Assembly: GCF_000300875.1 (NCBI RefSeq) | Contig: NZ_AMSG01000015.1 | Coordinates: 1 to 64,000, forward strand | DNA from: Galbibacter marinus | GTDB taxonomy: Bacteria > Bacteroidota > Bacteroidia > Flavobacteriales > Flavobacteriaceae | Length of the DNA stretch: 64,000 nucleotides | Direction: 5' to 3' | Shown here: piece after piece, positions 15,542 through 24,683 of the stretch | How the letters are laid out: every line of letters starts with the position of its first letter | How positions within the stretch are numbered: the stretch's first letter is position 1 | Translations under genes and position numbers: made by a program | The notes under the pieces: model-generated | The model's database searches: none | Told to the model about the DNA's origin: nothing | Seen by the model: only the letters and a program-made list of their open reading frames with translations

Positions 15542-18433
15542 ATGCTAAAGGCCTTATCCTCAATTATAAAGGGGGAGTTACTCTTAGACGATCTACACCG
15601 TACTATTTATGCTACTGATGCTTCTGTTTATCGGCAACTTCCATTAGGGGTATGCTATCCGAAAGATGTAGAGGATATTACTCAAATTGTTCAGTTTTGT
15701 AATGAAAACAGTATTCCGATCATACCAAGGACTGCGGGAACCTCTCTTGCTGGACAATGTGTTGGAGAAGGACTCGTGGTTGATGTGTCCAAACATCTGA
15801 CAGGGATTATAAAATTGGATTTAAATACACGAAGAGTAAGTGTTGAGCCTGGAGTTATTAGAGATGAATTAAATACTTATCTAAAACCTCATGGCCTTTT
15901 TTTCGGACCAAACACCTCTACTTCCAATCGATGTATGATAGGAGGTATGGTCGGGAATAATTCTAGTGGGACAACTTCTATAAAGTACGGAGTAACTAGA
16001 GATAAGATTGTTGAGATTCACGGAGTTTTAAGTGATGGGTCAAAAGTGGTTTTTAAAGAACTAACCACTGAAGAATTTAAGCATAAGTTGACATTGGAAA
16101 CCCTAGAAGGGGAGGTTTATCGCTCAATTTTTAAGGAACTCTCGAATAAAGGAGTTGATTGGCAAATCCGTAGTAACTTTCCCAAACCAGAGATTCACAG
16201 AAGAAATACGGGCTATGCCATTGATGAGCTGTTGAACCTTCAACCTTTCAATAATCAAGGCGAAAGGTTTAATTTAAGTAAGTTCATTGCTGGTAGTGAA
16301 GGTACATTAGTCTTTATGACCGAATTAGTACTTGAGCTCGATTATCTCATGCCAGAACAAGGGGTTATGGTTGCTGCTCACTTTAACAGTGTAGAGGATT
16401 GTTGCAACACAGTACATAAGGTGATGAAACATGATTTGTTTACATGTGAGATGATGGACAAGGTAATTTTAGATTGTACTAAGAATAACAAATCACAATT
16501 ACCGAATCGATTTTTTATAGAGGGTGACCCAAAGGCTATTCTAATGTTGGAGTTAAGGTCAAATGATACGGAGGTCCTAGAGCAGAAACGTGACCATTTA
16601 ACAGCTGCCTTAGATGAAAGTTTAAGCTATGCGCACCCTTGTTTATATGGCAGTGAAATTGATCAGGCACTTGAACTCAGAAAGGCTGGACTGGGATTAT
16701 TAGGAAATATTGTAGGGGATAAAAAGGCCGTTGCATGTATTGAAGATACAGCGGTTACCATAGAGGACTTAAGTGCATATATCGATGAGTTCTCCGCTAT
16801 TATGAAAAAATATGATCAAAAGGCCGTTTATTACGCCCATGCTGGAGCAGGAGAACTGCACCTACGTCCTATTTTGGATTTGAAGAAATCGGAAGATGTA
16901 AAGCTATTTCGCCAAATCACTACCGATGTAGCTCATTTAGTTAAAAAGTATGGTGGATCCATGAGTGGAGAACATGGAGATGGAAGGGTACGTGCAGAAT
17001 TTATAAAACTCATGATCGGGGATGCTAATTATGAACTTTTAAAACGTATCAAAAACACTTTTGACCCTAAAGGTATTTTAAATCCTGGTAAGATTATAGA
17101 TGCTGACCCAATGGATACCAATCTACGGTATGAGACCGATCGAAAGGAACCAGAGGTTAATACGCTTCTTGATTTTTCTGATTCACTTGGGATTTTAAGA
17201 GCTGCAGAAAAATGTAATGGAAGTGGAGATTGTAGAAAAACTCATCATTCAAATGGTGCAATGTGTCCGAGCTACCATGCTACAAAGAATGAAAAGGATA
17301 CTACAAGAGCCCGTGCTAATGCGCTTCGGGAATATTTAACCCATTCTGAAAAGCCCAATAAATTTAATCAAGAACAACTTAAAGAAGTTTTTGATCTATG
17401 TGTTAGCTGTAAGGCCTGTAGTAGTGAATGCCCTAGCAATGTGGATGTGGCTACCTTGAAAGCAGAATTTTTATATCAATATTACAAAAGTAATGCACCT
17501 ACTCTAAGAGATCGGGCATTTGCTTATAATACCAAGCTTAATAAACTAGGGAGTCTTTTGCCTTGGGCTACCAATAGTCAAATCATGGGGTATGTACTAA
17601 AAAAGGTCCTCAAGATAGCGAACAAAAGAAATTTACCTGGAATTCAACGCTTTAATTTTGATTCTTATTTAAACAAGTCGCTTCAAAAAAGACAAGTTAC
17701 ACCAAAAACCGTTAAAGAACTGGTGCTTTATATTGATGAGTTTACACAATATATGGATGTATCAATTGGAAAGGACGCTATTGATTTGCTAATAGGACTT
17801 GGCTATAATCCAATACTGTATTTTGGTGAAAGTGGTCGTAGTTTTATATCCAAAGGTTTTCTTTCTCAGGCCCAAAAATATGCCAATCGAAATACAAAAG
17901 CCCTGAAGGGATATCTTGAAAAACAAATTCCAATAGTTGGGATTGAGCCTTCAGCAATTCTTAGCTTTAGGGATGAATATTTAAGAATGGTCGATGACCT
18001 AGATACTGCTAAAAAACTAGGTTTTGGAAGTTTTATTCTTGAAGAGTTTTTGTCTGCTGAAATTAAAAAAGGTGTCATTACTCCAGATCAGTTTACCCAA
18101 GAAAAGCGTACTATTAAATACCATGTTCACTGTCATCAAAAATCTCAATCCAATGTCAAGGTGAGTTTTGATATTTTGAATTTACCGATCAATTACAATG
18201 TTACGCTCATTAACTCAGGCTGCTGTGGTATGGCTGGTTCTTTTGGTTATGAACAGGAACATTATAACGTTAGTATGCAAATGGGGGAGCTGCGATTGTT
18301 TCCAGCTATTAGAAAAGCCACTGACCAGGTGACCATTGTAGCCAATGGTACCAGCTGCAGACATCAAATTCAAGACGGCACAGGGGTAAAAGCTATTCAC
18401 CCTATAAGCCTTCTAAAGCAAGCTTTGGTGTAA
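15542..18433 (+). CDS. FAD-linked oxidase / Fe-S fusion (D-lactate dehydrogenase-type)
   Basis: About 963 residues combine two modules. The N-terminal half is a GlcD/VAO-type FAD oxidase, with PIIPRTAGTSLAGQ (FAD loop), the IGGMVGNNSSGT segment and SGEHGDGRVRAEF near its end. The C-terminal half has two ferredoxin-type Cys sets (CNGSGDCRK then MCPSYHA; CVSCKACSSECP) and a CCG-type domain with HCHQ and SGCCGMAGSFG. Such fusions oxidise D-lactate or other 2-hydroxyacids and pass electrons to the membrane chain. I prefer the ATG at 15542 over a TTG at 15521, because it leaves an N-terminus of family length before YATDASVYR. Confidence 0.88.
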   Translation: MLKALSSIIKGELLLDDLHRTIYATDASVYRQLPLGVCYPKDVEDITQIVQFCNENSIPIIPRTAGTSLAGQCVGEGLVVDVSKHLTGIIKLDLNTRRVSVEPGVIRDELNTYLKPHGLFFGPNTSTSNRCMIGGMVGNNSSGTTSIKYGVTRDKIVEIHGVLSDGSKVVFKELTTEEFKHKLTLETLEGEVYRSIFKELSNKGVDWQIRSNFPKPEIHRRNTGYAIDELLNLQPFNNQGERFNLSKFIAGSEGTLVFMTELVLELDYLMPEQGVMVAAHFNSVEDCCNTVHKVMKHDLFTCEMMDKVILDCTKNNKSQLPNRFFIEGDPKAILMLELRSNDTEVLEQKRDHLTAALDESLSYAHPCLYGSEIDQALELRKAGLGLLGNIVGDKKAVACIEDTAVTIEDLSAYIDEFSAIMKKYDQKAVYYAHAGAGELHLRPILDLKKSEDVKLFRQITTDVAHLVKKYGGSMSGEHGDGRVRAEFIKLMIGDANYELLKRIKNTFDPKGILNPGKIIDADPMDTNLRYETDRKEPEVNTLLDFSDSLGILRAAEKCNGSGDCRKTHHSNGAMCPSYHATKNEKDTTRARANALREYLTHSEKPNKFNQEQLKEVFDLCVSCKACSSECPSNVDVATLKAEFLYQYYKSNAPTLRDRAFAYNTKLNKLGSLLPWATNSQIMGYVLKKVLKIANKRNLPGIQRFNFDSYLNKSLQKRQVTPKTVKELVLYIDEFTQYMDVSIGKDAIDLLIGLGYNPILYFGESGRSFISKGFLSQAQKYANRNTKALKGYLEKQIPIVGIEPSAILSFRDEYLRMVDDLDTAKKLGFGSFILEEFLSAEIKKGVITPDQFTQEKRTIKYHVHCHQKSQSNVKVSFDILNLPINYNVTLINSGCCGMAGSFGYEQEHYNVSMQMGELRLFPAIRKATDQVTIVANGTSCRHQIQDGTGVKAIHPISLLKQALV

Positions 18434-18489
18434 GCTTTATGTAAGTAAAAAGGAGTCTTACTAGTGAAGAAGGGTTAAAATAGATTGTA

Positions 18490-18723
18490 TTACTCTTCCT
18501 CAGCGGTTAGTTCTTGACTAATTTGTAAAGCTCGATTGTGTTCATCTTTATGTACAAAAATTTGAACCTGATCAACTACTGTAGGGCCAAAACCGGCTAG
18601 TCTTGCGGACTCTGTTTCGTTTCTAACAATAGGATTAATTCCAGCCTCTTTTAGCAGCTGTACTAATCGTTTGCTGATGATATTACTGCCGGTGAAAATT
18701 CGAATATAGTCTTTGTCTTCCAT
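18490..18723 (-). CDS. DUF2007 domain protein
   Basis: A 77-residue protein with the DUF2007 (putative signal-transducing, PII-like) pattern: a short strand (YIRIFTGSN), a helix (SKRLVQLLKEAGI), a strand (PIVRNET) and QVQIFVHKDEHNRALQISQEL. It is thought to bind partner proteins or small ligands, without a defined role. It follows the membrane protein gene by 24 nt on the same strand and may share its transcript. Confidence 0.75.
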   Translation of the reverse strand: MEDKDYIRIFTGSNIISKRLVQLLKEAGINPIVRNETESARLAGFGPTVVDQVQIFVHKDEHNRALQISQELTAEEE

Positions 18724-18747
18724 GATATTTACCTTTTAAATAATTAT

Positions 18748-19449
18748 TCAACTATTGTAATATTTACTATTCCATATTGCAGGATTAAAGTTCTTACCTA
18801 GTGCCACTGCGTAAAAAATGGTTATGGTTCCAATCATTTTAAAAACAAAAAGAAAGAGAATCCAAAAATAACTGCTGCCTTGCTCAGGGGTGAAAAGCTC
18901 TAATGGAATTAAATTAGCCACTATCCAACTAAGAGCTATCACAGTTATGGCCAAATGCAGAAAGCTTTTAAATGGTAAGACCAAATACTTGCGAAAGGGA
19001 TGCAAATCCTTTCCCCATTTGTGAATCAGGTAGAAATAATCATTTCCCATGGGTGCGAATAATAACGGATCATCGGCATTTTCCAATTTAAAAAGTTTAG
19101 AAGGTGCTACAATTTTAAAGCCTTGTAACTTTATTTGATGTTCATCTTCTAATTTCTTCACGGCTTCCAATGCCTTCTTTGGATATTTACCTTTGAAATA
19201 TTTAGAACTTAGAAAACGTAGACGATACGCAATACATATCGCCTTGATATGTTCGATGTGATAGATTCTACTGTGATCCAAAATCTCGAAATGAAATTCG
19301 TTATAACCTTTAGTGGGGGATTGAAGTTCTTGTTGAATATTGGATTGTCTATTTAGAATTTCATAAACCTCTTTTAGTAATTGTTCCCCGCGATGATTTT
19401 TATCTCTGAAGATTTTAAGCTTTTCTTCGATGTTAACTCGACTCCACAT
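18748..19449 (-). CDS. Membrane protein of unknown function with cytosolic N-terminal domain
   Basis: The 233-residue protein has a soluble, mainly helical N-terminal portion of about 150 residues (IEEKLKIFRDKNHRGEQLL, then KGKYPKKALEAVKKL) and two C-terminal transmembrane helices (about 169-187 and 197-220). I do not recognise the family. A minus-strand TAAATTTG box at 19493-19486 could be its promoter. A long imperfect palindrome (19498-19559) lies between it and pheT. Confidence 0.65.
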   Translation of the reverse strand: MWSRVNIEEKLKIFRDKNHRGEQLLKEVYEILNRQSNIQQELQSPTKGYNEFHFEILDHSRIYHIEHIKAICIAYRLRFLSSKYFKGKYPKKALEAVKKLEDEHQIKLQGFKIVAPSKLFKLENADDPLLFAPMGNDYFYLIHKWGKDLHPFRKYLVLPFKSFLHLAITVIALSWIVANLIPLELFTPEQGSSYFWILFLFVFKMIGTITIFYAVALGKNFNPAIWNSKYYNS

Positions 19450-19497
19450 AGATTACAATACTTAAAATTAAAATAAGGCCTCTATCAAATTTAAACA

Positions 19498-19559
19498 AAT
19501 TATCCCAAAGCATTACTACGAAGGTGTTAAAGTTAACCTTCCGAATGTTTGGGATAATT
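19498..19559. repeat. Long imperfect palindrome between pheT and the downstream membrane protein gene
   Basis: AATTATCCCAAAGCATT (19498-19514) is complementary to AATGTTTGGGATAATT (19544-19559) with a single bulged G, about 16 paired bases. An inner AAGGT/ACCTT stem (521-525/536-540 of the 19-kb block) extends it. It lacks a strong T tract, so a conventional terminator is not certain. Confidence 0.6.
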
Positions 19560-19601
19560 CGAATATTGAAGTTTTAAATTGCCTTATGCGCGCTATTTCT
19601 T

Positions 19602-22028
19602 TTAGCGTAATTGCGCATTGAGTTGCTTTTCGAAACTGCTTTGTAATTTACGCATAACCTTATCAATCTGTTTATCTGTTAAGGTTTTACTTGTGTCTTG
19701 CAAGGTGAAACTTACCGCGTACGATTTTTTGCCATCTGGAACTTTATCTCCTTGATAGACATCAAATAAGTTGACATCTTTCAATAGTGATTTTTCACAA
19801 TTATATGCTATTTCTGAAATGGCGTCAAAGTTGATATTTTGGTCAATCAGTAAAGCCAAATCTCTTCGTACCTCAGGATACTTTGAGAAGGATGTGAAGT
19901 TAATGTCCTGTTGTTTTACTAGCTCTAGTACATTATCCCAATAAAAATCGGCGTATAATACTTGTTGTTTGATATCAAAGTGTTTTAAAATCTTTTGATC
20001 AACTACACCAAAAGATACGATATTCTCATTAGCGATCTTATAAAGTAAACCTTCTGAGAATAAAGCAGATTTGGCAGCACTGGCCTTTGGGTCAGAAAGC
20101 CCAAGACGTTCAATTATGGAATCAAGGATACCTTTTAAAACAAAAAAGTCACTCTTTTGTTCTGCTACACTCCAGCTTTCTCGGTGAATATTCCCGGTGA
20201 TCAATATACTCAAATGTTTGTGTTCTTCTCTTTGATTACCGTACTGATGATAGGTCTTCCCAAATTCAAAAAGCTTCAAATCATTGCTTTTGCGATTGAT
20301 ATTGTGCTCAATAGCTTCAAGACCACTAAAGAGCATGGATTGTCGCATAACAGAGAGTTCCTTACTAAGTGGATTTAGTATGTTGATATTATGCTGTTCT
20401 TTAAAATCCTCACTGAGTTCTACATAGCTAGGAGAGGAGAGCGAATTTGTCATAATCTCATGAAATCCAGTTGCGGCCAGTTGATTTGCAATGGAGTTCT
20501 GAATTTTATAATCCTCAAATTTGGAAGTTGGTGCTATGGATGCATTTAATTTTTGGGTAAACTCTATATTGTTATATCCATAGATACGCAAAATCTCTTC
20601 AATGACATCTACCTCACGTTGTACATCAACTCTATAGGATGGGATAGTTAGACCGATCCCCGTTTCGGTAACATTGTTAATCTTAATATCTAGGGAACTC
20701 AAAATAGATTTAATAGTATCTGTTGAAAGGTTTTGACCAATGAGTGAATTTACTTTCTCGAAGGTTAAAAATACCTGAAAATCTTCAAACTTTTTAGGGT
20801 AAAAATCTTCTGCATCACTAGAGATAGTTCCACCTGCGATTTCTTTAATAAATAATGCCGCTCTTAAAAGAGCATATCTGGTGCTATTGATATCAATACC
20901 TCTTTCAAAGCGGAATGAAGCATCGGTATTAATTGCGTGTCTTTTCGCAGTTTTTCGAACCGATACAGGGTTGAAGTATGCACTTTCTAAGAAAACTGCT
21001 GTAGTTCTCTCCGTGACCCCAGAATTCATTCCTCCTAGAACACCCGCAATACACAATGGCTTTTCGCTATCGCATATCATAAGGTCTTCTTGGTGGAGCT
21101 CGCGCTCGACACCATCTAGAGTGGTAAATTTCGTGCCAGGCTCTGCCGTTTTCACTACGATCTTCTTAGAGGCGATCATATTGGCGTCAAAGGCGTGAAG
21201 CGGTTGCCCCAATTCGTGAAGCACATAATTGGTAATGTCCACTACATTATTCTTAGGAGTGATTCCAATGGCTTTGAGTCTATTTTTAATCCAAGCCGGA
21301 GATTCTTCCACCCTAATTCCTGAGATAGTCACACCACAATAACGAGGACATAGTTCTTTATTTTGAACATCGACATCTACTCTAAGTGTTCTGTTGTCGA
21401 CATGAAAACTACTAACTGAAGGCGTAATGAATTCTAAGTGAATATCATTTTGAATCAGCCCTGCTTTTAAATCTCGTGCCACCCCATAATGACTCATGGC
21501 ATCAGCGCGGTTTGGTGTAAGACCTATTTCAAAAACAGTATCGGATTCAATATCAAATAATTCGGCGCATGGAGTGCCAGGTTCTAGAGCATCTTCTAAT
21601 ACCATGATTCCATCATGGCCTTTCCCTAGGCCTAATTCATCCTCGGCACATATCATTCCAAAGGATTCCTCTCCTCTAATTTTTCCTTTCTTGATCACCC
21701 ATGACTCTCCGTTTTCTGTATAAAGGGTAGTGCCAATAGTAGCCACAGGAACCTTTTGACCTGCTGCCACATTAGGGGCTCCACATACAATCTGAAGAGG
21801 ATCTGCTGCTCCGACGTCTACTTTAGTAAGCTTTAATCGGTCGGCATTTGGATGTTGTTCACAAGAGAGTACGTGACCTACTACAATGCCTTTTAAAGAA
21901 CCTTTTACCGACTCAAATTCTTCAACTCCTTCTACTTCTAATCCTAAATCAGTTAATAATTCTGATGTCTTTTCAGCATCCCAATTGAGTTGAATAAATT
22001 GTTTTAACCAGTTATATGATATTTTCAC
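19602..22028 (-). CDS. pheT: Phenylalanine--tRNA ligase beta subunit
   Basis: This 808-residue subunit pairs with PheS to charge tRNA-Phe. Domains in order: the N-terminal tRNA-binding OB domain (GIVVGHVLSCEQHPNADRLK), B5 and B3/B4 editing-site regions (LTPNRADAMSHYGVARDLKA, DITNYVLHELGQPLHAFDA), the catalytic-like core (ERGIDINSTRYAL) and the C-terminal anticodon-binding FDX-ACB domain (FTSFSKYPEVRRDLALLI). The length is normal. pheS is not in the window. The last codons overlap a hairpin (ATGCGC/GCGCAT, 19586-19618). Confidence 0.96.
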   Translation of the reverse strand: MKISYNWLKQFIQLNWDAEKTSELLTDLGLEVEGVEEFESVKGSLKGIVVGHVLSCEQHPNADRLKLTKVDVGAADPLQIVCGAPNVAAGQKVPVATIGTTLYTENGESWVIKKGKIRGEESFGMICAEDELGLGKGHDGIMVLEDALEPGTPCAELFDIESDTVFEIGLTPNRADAMSHYGVARDLKAGLIQNDIHLEFITPSVSSFHVDNRTLRVDVDVQNKELCPRYCGVTISGIRVEESPAWIKNRLKAIGITPKNNVVDITNYVLHELGQPLHAFDANMIASKKIVVKTAEPGTKFTTLDGVERELHQEDLMICDSEKPLCIAGVLGGMNSGVTERTTAVFLESAYFNPVSVRKTAKRHAINTDASFRFERGIDINSTRYALLRAALFIKEIAGGTISSDAEDFYPKKFEDFQVFLTFEKVNSLIGQNLSTDTIKSILSSLDIKINNVTETGIGLTIPSYRVDVQREVDVIEEILRIYGYNNIEFTQKLNASIAPTSKFEDYKIQNSIANQLAATGFHEIMTNSLSSPSYVELSEDFKEQHNINILNPLSKELSVMRQSMLFSGLEAIEHNINRKSNDLKLFEFGKTYHQYGNQREEHKHLSILITGNIHRESWSVAEQKSDFFVLKGILDSIIERLGLSDPKASAAKSALFSEGLLYKIANENIVSFGVVDQKILKHFDIKQQVLYADFYWDNVLELVKQQDINFTSFSKYPEVRRDLALLIDQNINFDAISEIAYNCEKSLLKDVNLFDVYQGDKVPDGKKSYAVSFTLQDTSKTLTDKQIDKVMRKLQSSFEKQLNAQLR

Positions 22029-22055
22029 CTGTGCTTAATAATTTGAATTGAACTG

Positions 22056-22063
22056 CAAATATA
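22056..22063 (-). promoter_or_regulatory. Putative -7 element of pheT
   Basis: On the minus strand TATATTTG matches TAnnTTTG, about 28 nt before the pheT start. No clear -33 TTTG is seen. Confidence 0.35.
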
Positions 22064-22253
22064 CTAATCCACAATGGAAAATAGGAAATATTACCTTGTA
22101 GAATAACATGGTAAATGCTACATATTTTGTGGCAATTTTAAAGCTAATGGCAATGGAACTTTAGATAGGGCGAGAGATAGTTGAAACTTGATGGGATGAA
22201 AATTTGTCTTATTTAGATTAAAGTATAACAGAATATAAGTTACTCTTTGTGGT

Positions 22254-24356
22254 TTAACTTATGTAATTCCAGATTTTTCTATCCTTGTTTAGAAGAAGAT
22301 AGTTCTGGCGCATAGCTTGGTGTTCTGACATGGCAAATTTAGGGTCCTTCTTTAGGATGACACTAGCATAATGCCTAGCTGCCTTTAGGATATCATTGTC
22401 CTTTACGATGTCTGCTATTTTTAAATTTAGTATACCACTTTGTTGGGTTCCCATCAGATCACCAGGGCCTCTGAGTTTTAAATCTACCTCTGCAATTTCG
22501 AAACCATCATTGGTTGACACCATAGTTTGTAACCGAGTTTTAGAATCTGATGATAGTTTGTGACTTGTCATTAAGATGCAATAGCTTTGTTCTGCCCCAC
22601 GTCCCACTCTTCCTCGTAATTGATGCAGTTGTGAGAGTCCGAAACGCTCGGCACTTTCGATAATCATTACAGAGGCATTGGGCACATTAACCCCCACTTC
22701 AATAACTGTAGTGGCGACCATAATTTGAGTTTCTCCTTTGATAAAGCGCTCCATTTCATAATCTTTATCTGCTGGTTTCATTTGCCCGTGGACAATGGAG
22801 ATTTGAAACTCTGGGGCTGGGAATTCTCGTGCGATACTTTCATACCCATCCATAAGATCCTTATAGTCTAGTTTCTCAGATTCCTGAATTAGAGGATACA
22901 CGATATAGATCTGTCGTCCTTTTTGTATTTCATCCTTTATAAAACGAAATACCTTGAGTCGATTGCTATCGTATCGATGAACTGTAGTTATTGGTTTCCT
23001 CCCTGGTGGCAATTCATCAATAACAGATATGTCGAGATCTCCGTAAAGGCTCATGGCTAATGTACGAGGAATAGGGGTTGCAGTCATCACTAAAATATGA
23101 GGTGGGATTTGGTTTTTACGCCAAAGTTTAGCCCTTTGCGCTACTCCGAAGCGATGCTGCTCATCCACAATTGCAAGCCCCAAGTTTTTGAAACTCACCT
23201 TATCTTCCAATACGGCGTGGGTGCCGATAAGAATATGTAACTCTCCGCTTAAGAGTTGTTGGTGTATTTCTTTTCGAGCTGAGGTCTTGGTAGACCCGGT
23301 GAGTAAGCGTACCGCAAGGCCCATATCTTTAACTAATTCTACTATACCATTATAGTGTTGGGTGGCTAAAATCTCTGTAGGAGCTACTAAGGTTGTCTGA
23401 AATCCATTATCAATGGCAAGTAACATGCTCATTAAAGCTACAATGGTTTTTCCAGATCCTACATCTCCTTGAAGAAGTCTGTTCATTTGTGCACCACTAC
23501 CTAGGTCATTTCGAATCTCTTTAATCACTCGTTTTTGTGCTCCAGTGAGTTCAAAAGGAAGGTAGGTATCGTAGAAGGTTTTAAAACTCACACCAACTGT
23601 CTCAAAGACATAACCTTTTATTTTCGATTTGCGATTGATGTTTTTTGAGAGTAATTGAAGTTGGATGTAAAACAATTCTTCAAACTTTAATCGGTACTGT
23701 GCTCTTGAGAGAAGGTCCTGACTCTGAGGAAAGTGAATGTTGAACATTGCTTTGCTTTTAGAGATCAATTTTAGCTCCTGGGATATGCTCTGAGGTAGGT
23801 TTTCTAAAAAGCGACCTTTGGTGGCCATAAATAGTTGTTCCATTAACTTTATGATCACGCGATTGCTGATTCCTTTCTGGGCGAGTTTTTCCGTGGAAGG
23901 ATAAATGGCTTGCATAGCAGAACGCATGCTCTTTTCATGCTCTGAGAATAACTCCATCTCTGGATGGGCCATAGAGAATCCGTTATACCAATTTACCTTC
24001 CCAAAAATGACATAAGGTTGATCACGTTTGGTATTTTCAGTAATCCATTTTTGCCCTCTAAACCAAACTAGTTCCATGGTTCCAGTGTCATCTCTAAAGG
24101 TGGCCACTAGTCGCCTGCCCTTTTTTTGCTCTACAGTACGGAAATTTGTAATGTATCCTATAAGTTGAACATCAGCACCGTTTTGTTGCAGTTCATTAAC
24201 CTTATAGTATCGGGTTTTATCAATATAACGATTTGGAAAGAGTTGGATAAGATCCTGATACTTATCAATACCTAATTCCTTACGAAGAATATCTGCTCTT
24301 AAGGGGCCCACTCCCTTTAAATATTCTATAGGTGTTTGTAGTATATCTGGATTCAT
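22254..24356 (-). CDS. recG: ATP-dependent DNA helicase RecG
   Basis: RecG remodels branched DNA and reverses stalled replication forks. The 700-residue protein has the N-terminal wedge OB domain (VQLIGYITNFRTVEQKKGRR), the Walker A motif LLQGDVGSGKTIVALM and the Walker B DEQH box AIVDEQHRFGVAQR. It also has TATPIPRTLAMSLYGDL (motif III) and the C-terminal helicase and TRG signatures LHQLRGRVGRGAEQSYC and LKLRGPGDLMGTQQSG. The length is typical. It starts at the ATG at 24356. Confidence 0.96.
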   Translation of the reverse strand: MNPDILQTPIEYLKGVGPLRADILRKELGIDKYQDLIQLFPNRYIDKTRYYKVNELQQNGADVQLIGYITNFRTVEQKKGRRLVATFRDDTGTMELVWFRGQKWITENTKRDQPYVIFGKVNWYNGFSMAHPEMELFSEHEKSMRSAMQAIYPSTEKLAQKGISNRVIIKLMEQLFMATKGRFLENLPQSISQELKLISKSKAMFNIHFPQSQDLLSRAQYRLKFEELFYIQLQLLSKNINRKSKIKGYVFETVGVSFKTFYDTYLPFELTGAQKRVIKEIRNDLGSGAQMNRLLQGDVGSGKTIVALMSMLLAIDNGFQTTLVAPTEILATQHYNGIVELVKDMGLAVRLLTGSTKTSARKEIHQQLLSGELHILIGTHAVLEDKVSFKNLGLAIVDEQHRFGVAQRAKLWRKNQIPPHILVMTATPIPRTLAMSLYGDLDISVIDELPPGRKPITTVHRYDSNRLKVFRFIKDEIQKGRQIYIVYPLIQESEKLDYKDLMDGYESIAREFPAPEFQISIVHGQMKPADKDYEMERFIKGETQIMVATTVIEVGVNVPNASVMIIESAERFGLSQLHQLRGRVGRGAEQSYCILMTSHKLSSDSKTRLQTMVSTNDGFEIAEVDLKLRGPGDLMGTQQSGILNLKIADIVKDNDILKAARHYASVILKKDPKFAMSEHQAMRQNYLLLNKDRKIWNYIS

Positions 24357-24683
24357 GGTTACGAAGATAACAGTTCGCTGGAAAGTTTAAAAGCGACCTT
24401 TAAACTAATAATTAACAATTCATCCTTAAAATTCAACAATTCGGTTATTTATATTTTAATAAGGCTCGATAATGTCACAATTTTGAACCAAATCATAAAT
24501 CAATCAAAAAATGATGCAGTTAATTTATTATCTCGTGTATTACTTGATTACAAGAATTCTAACCTTAAACCCTTTGGGTATTCACTTGCAGGAGCAAAGT
24601 TTGAAATCTTCAATCAGTACAATTGCTCCAGAGGGTATATGTCAAAGTTTTACTACTTTTATTGATAATAATTTGTTTTTAGG
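24357..24683. other. 327-nt AT-rich region between divergent recG and the sensor kinase
   Basis: I see no convincing gene or RNA. The octamer AACAATTC occurs twice within about 40 nt. A TTG-started frame of 60 codons (24483-24665) is present but has no recognisable product and no flavobacterial -7 box at a sensible distance. Confidence 0.4.

Noticed and set aside
19586-19618. ATGCGC/GCGCAT hairpin at the 3' end of pheT
   Set aside because: Short stem, overlaps coding sequence, no T tract.
24483-24665. A 60-codon frame before the sensor kinase
   Set aside because: TTG start, no recognised family, and it lies in an AT-rich spacer. Treated as chance.
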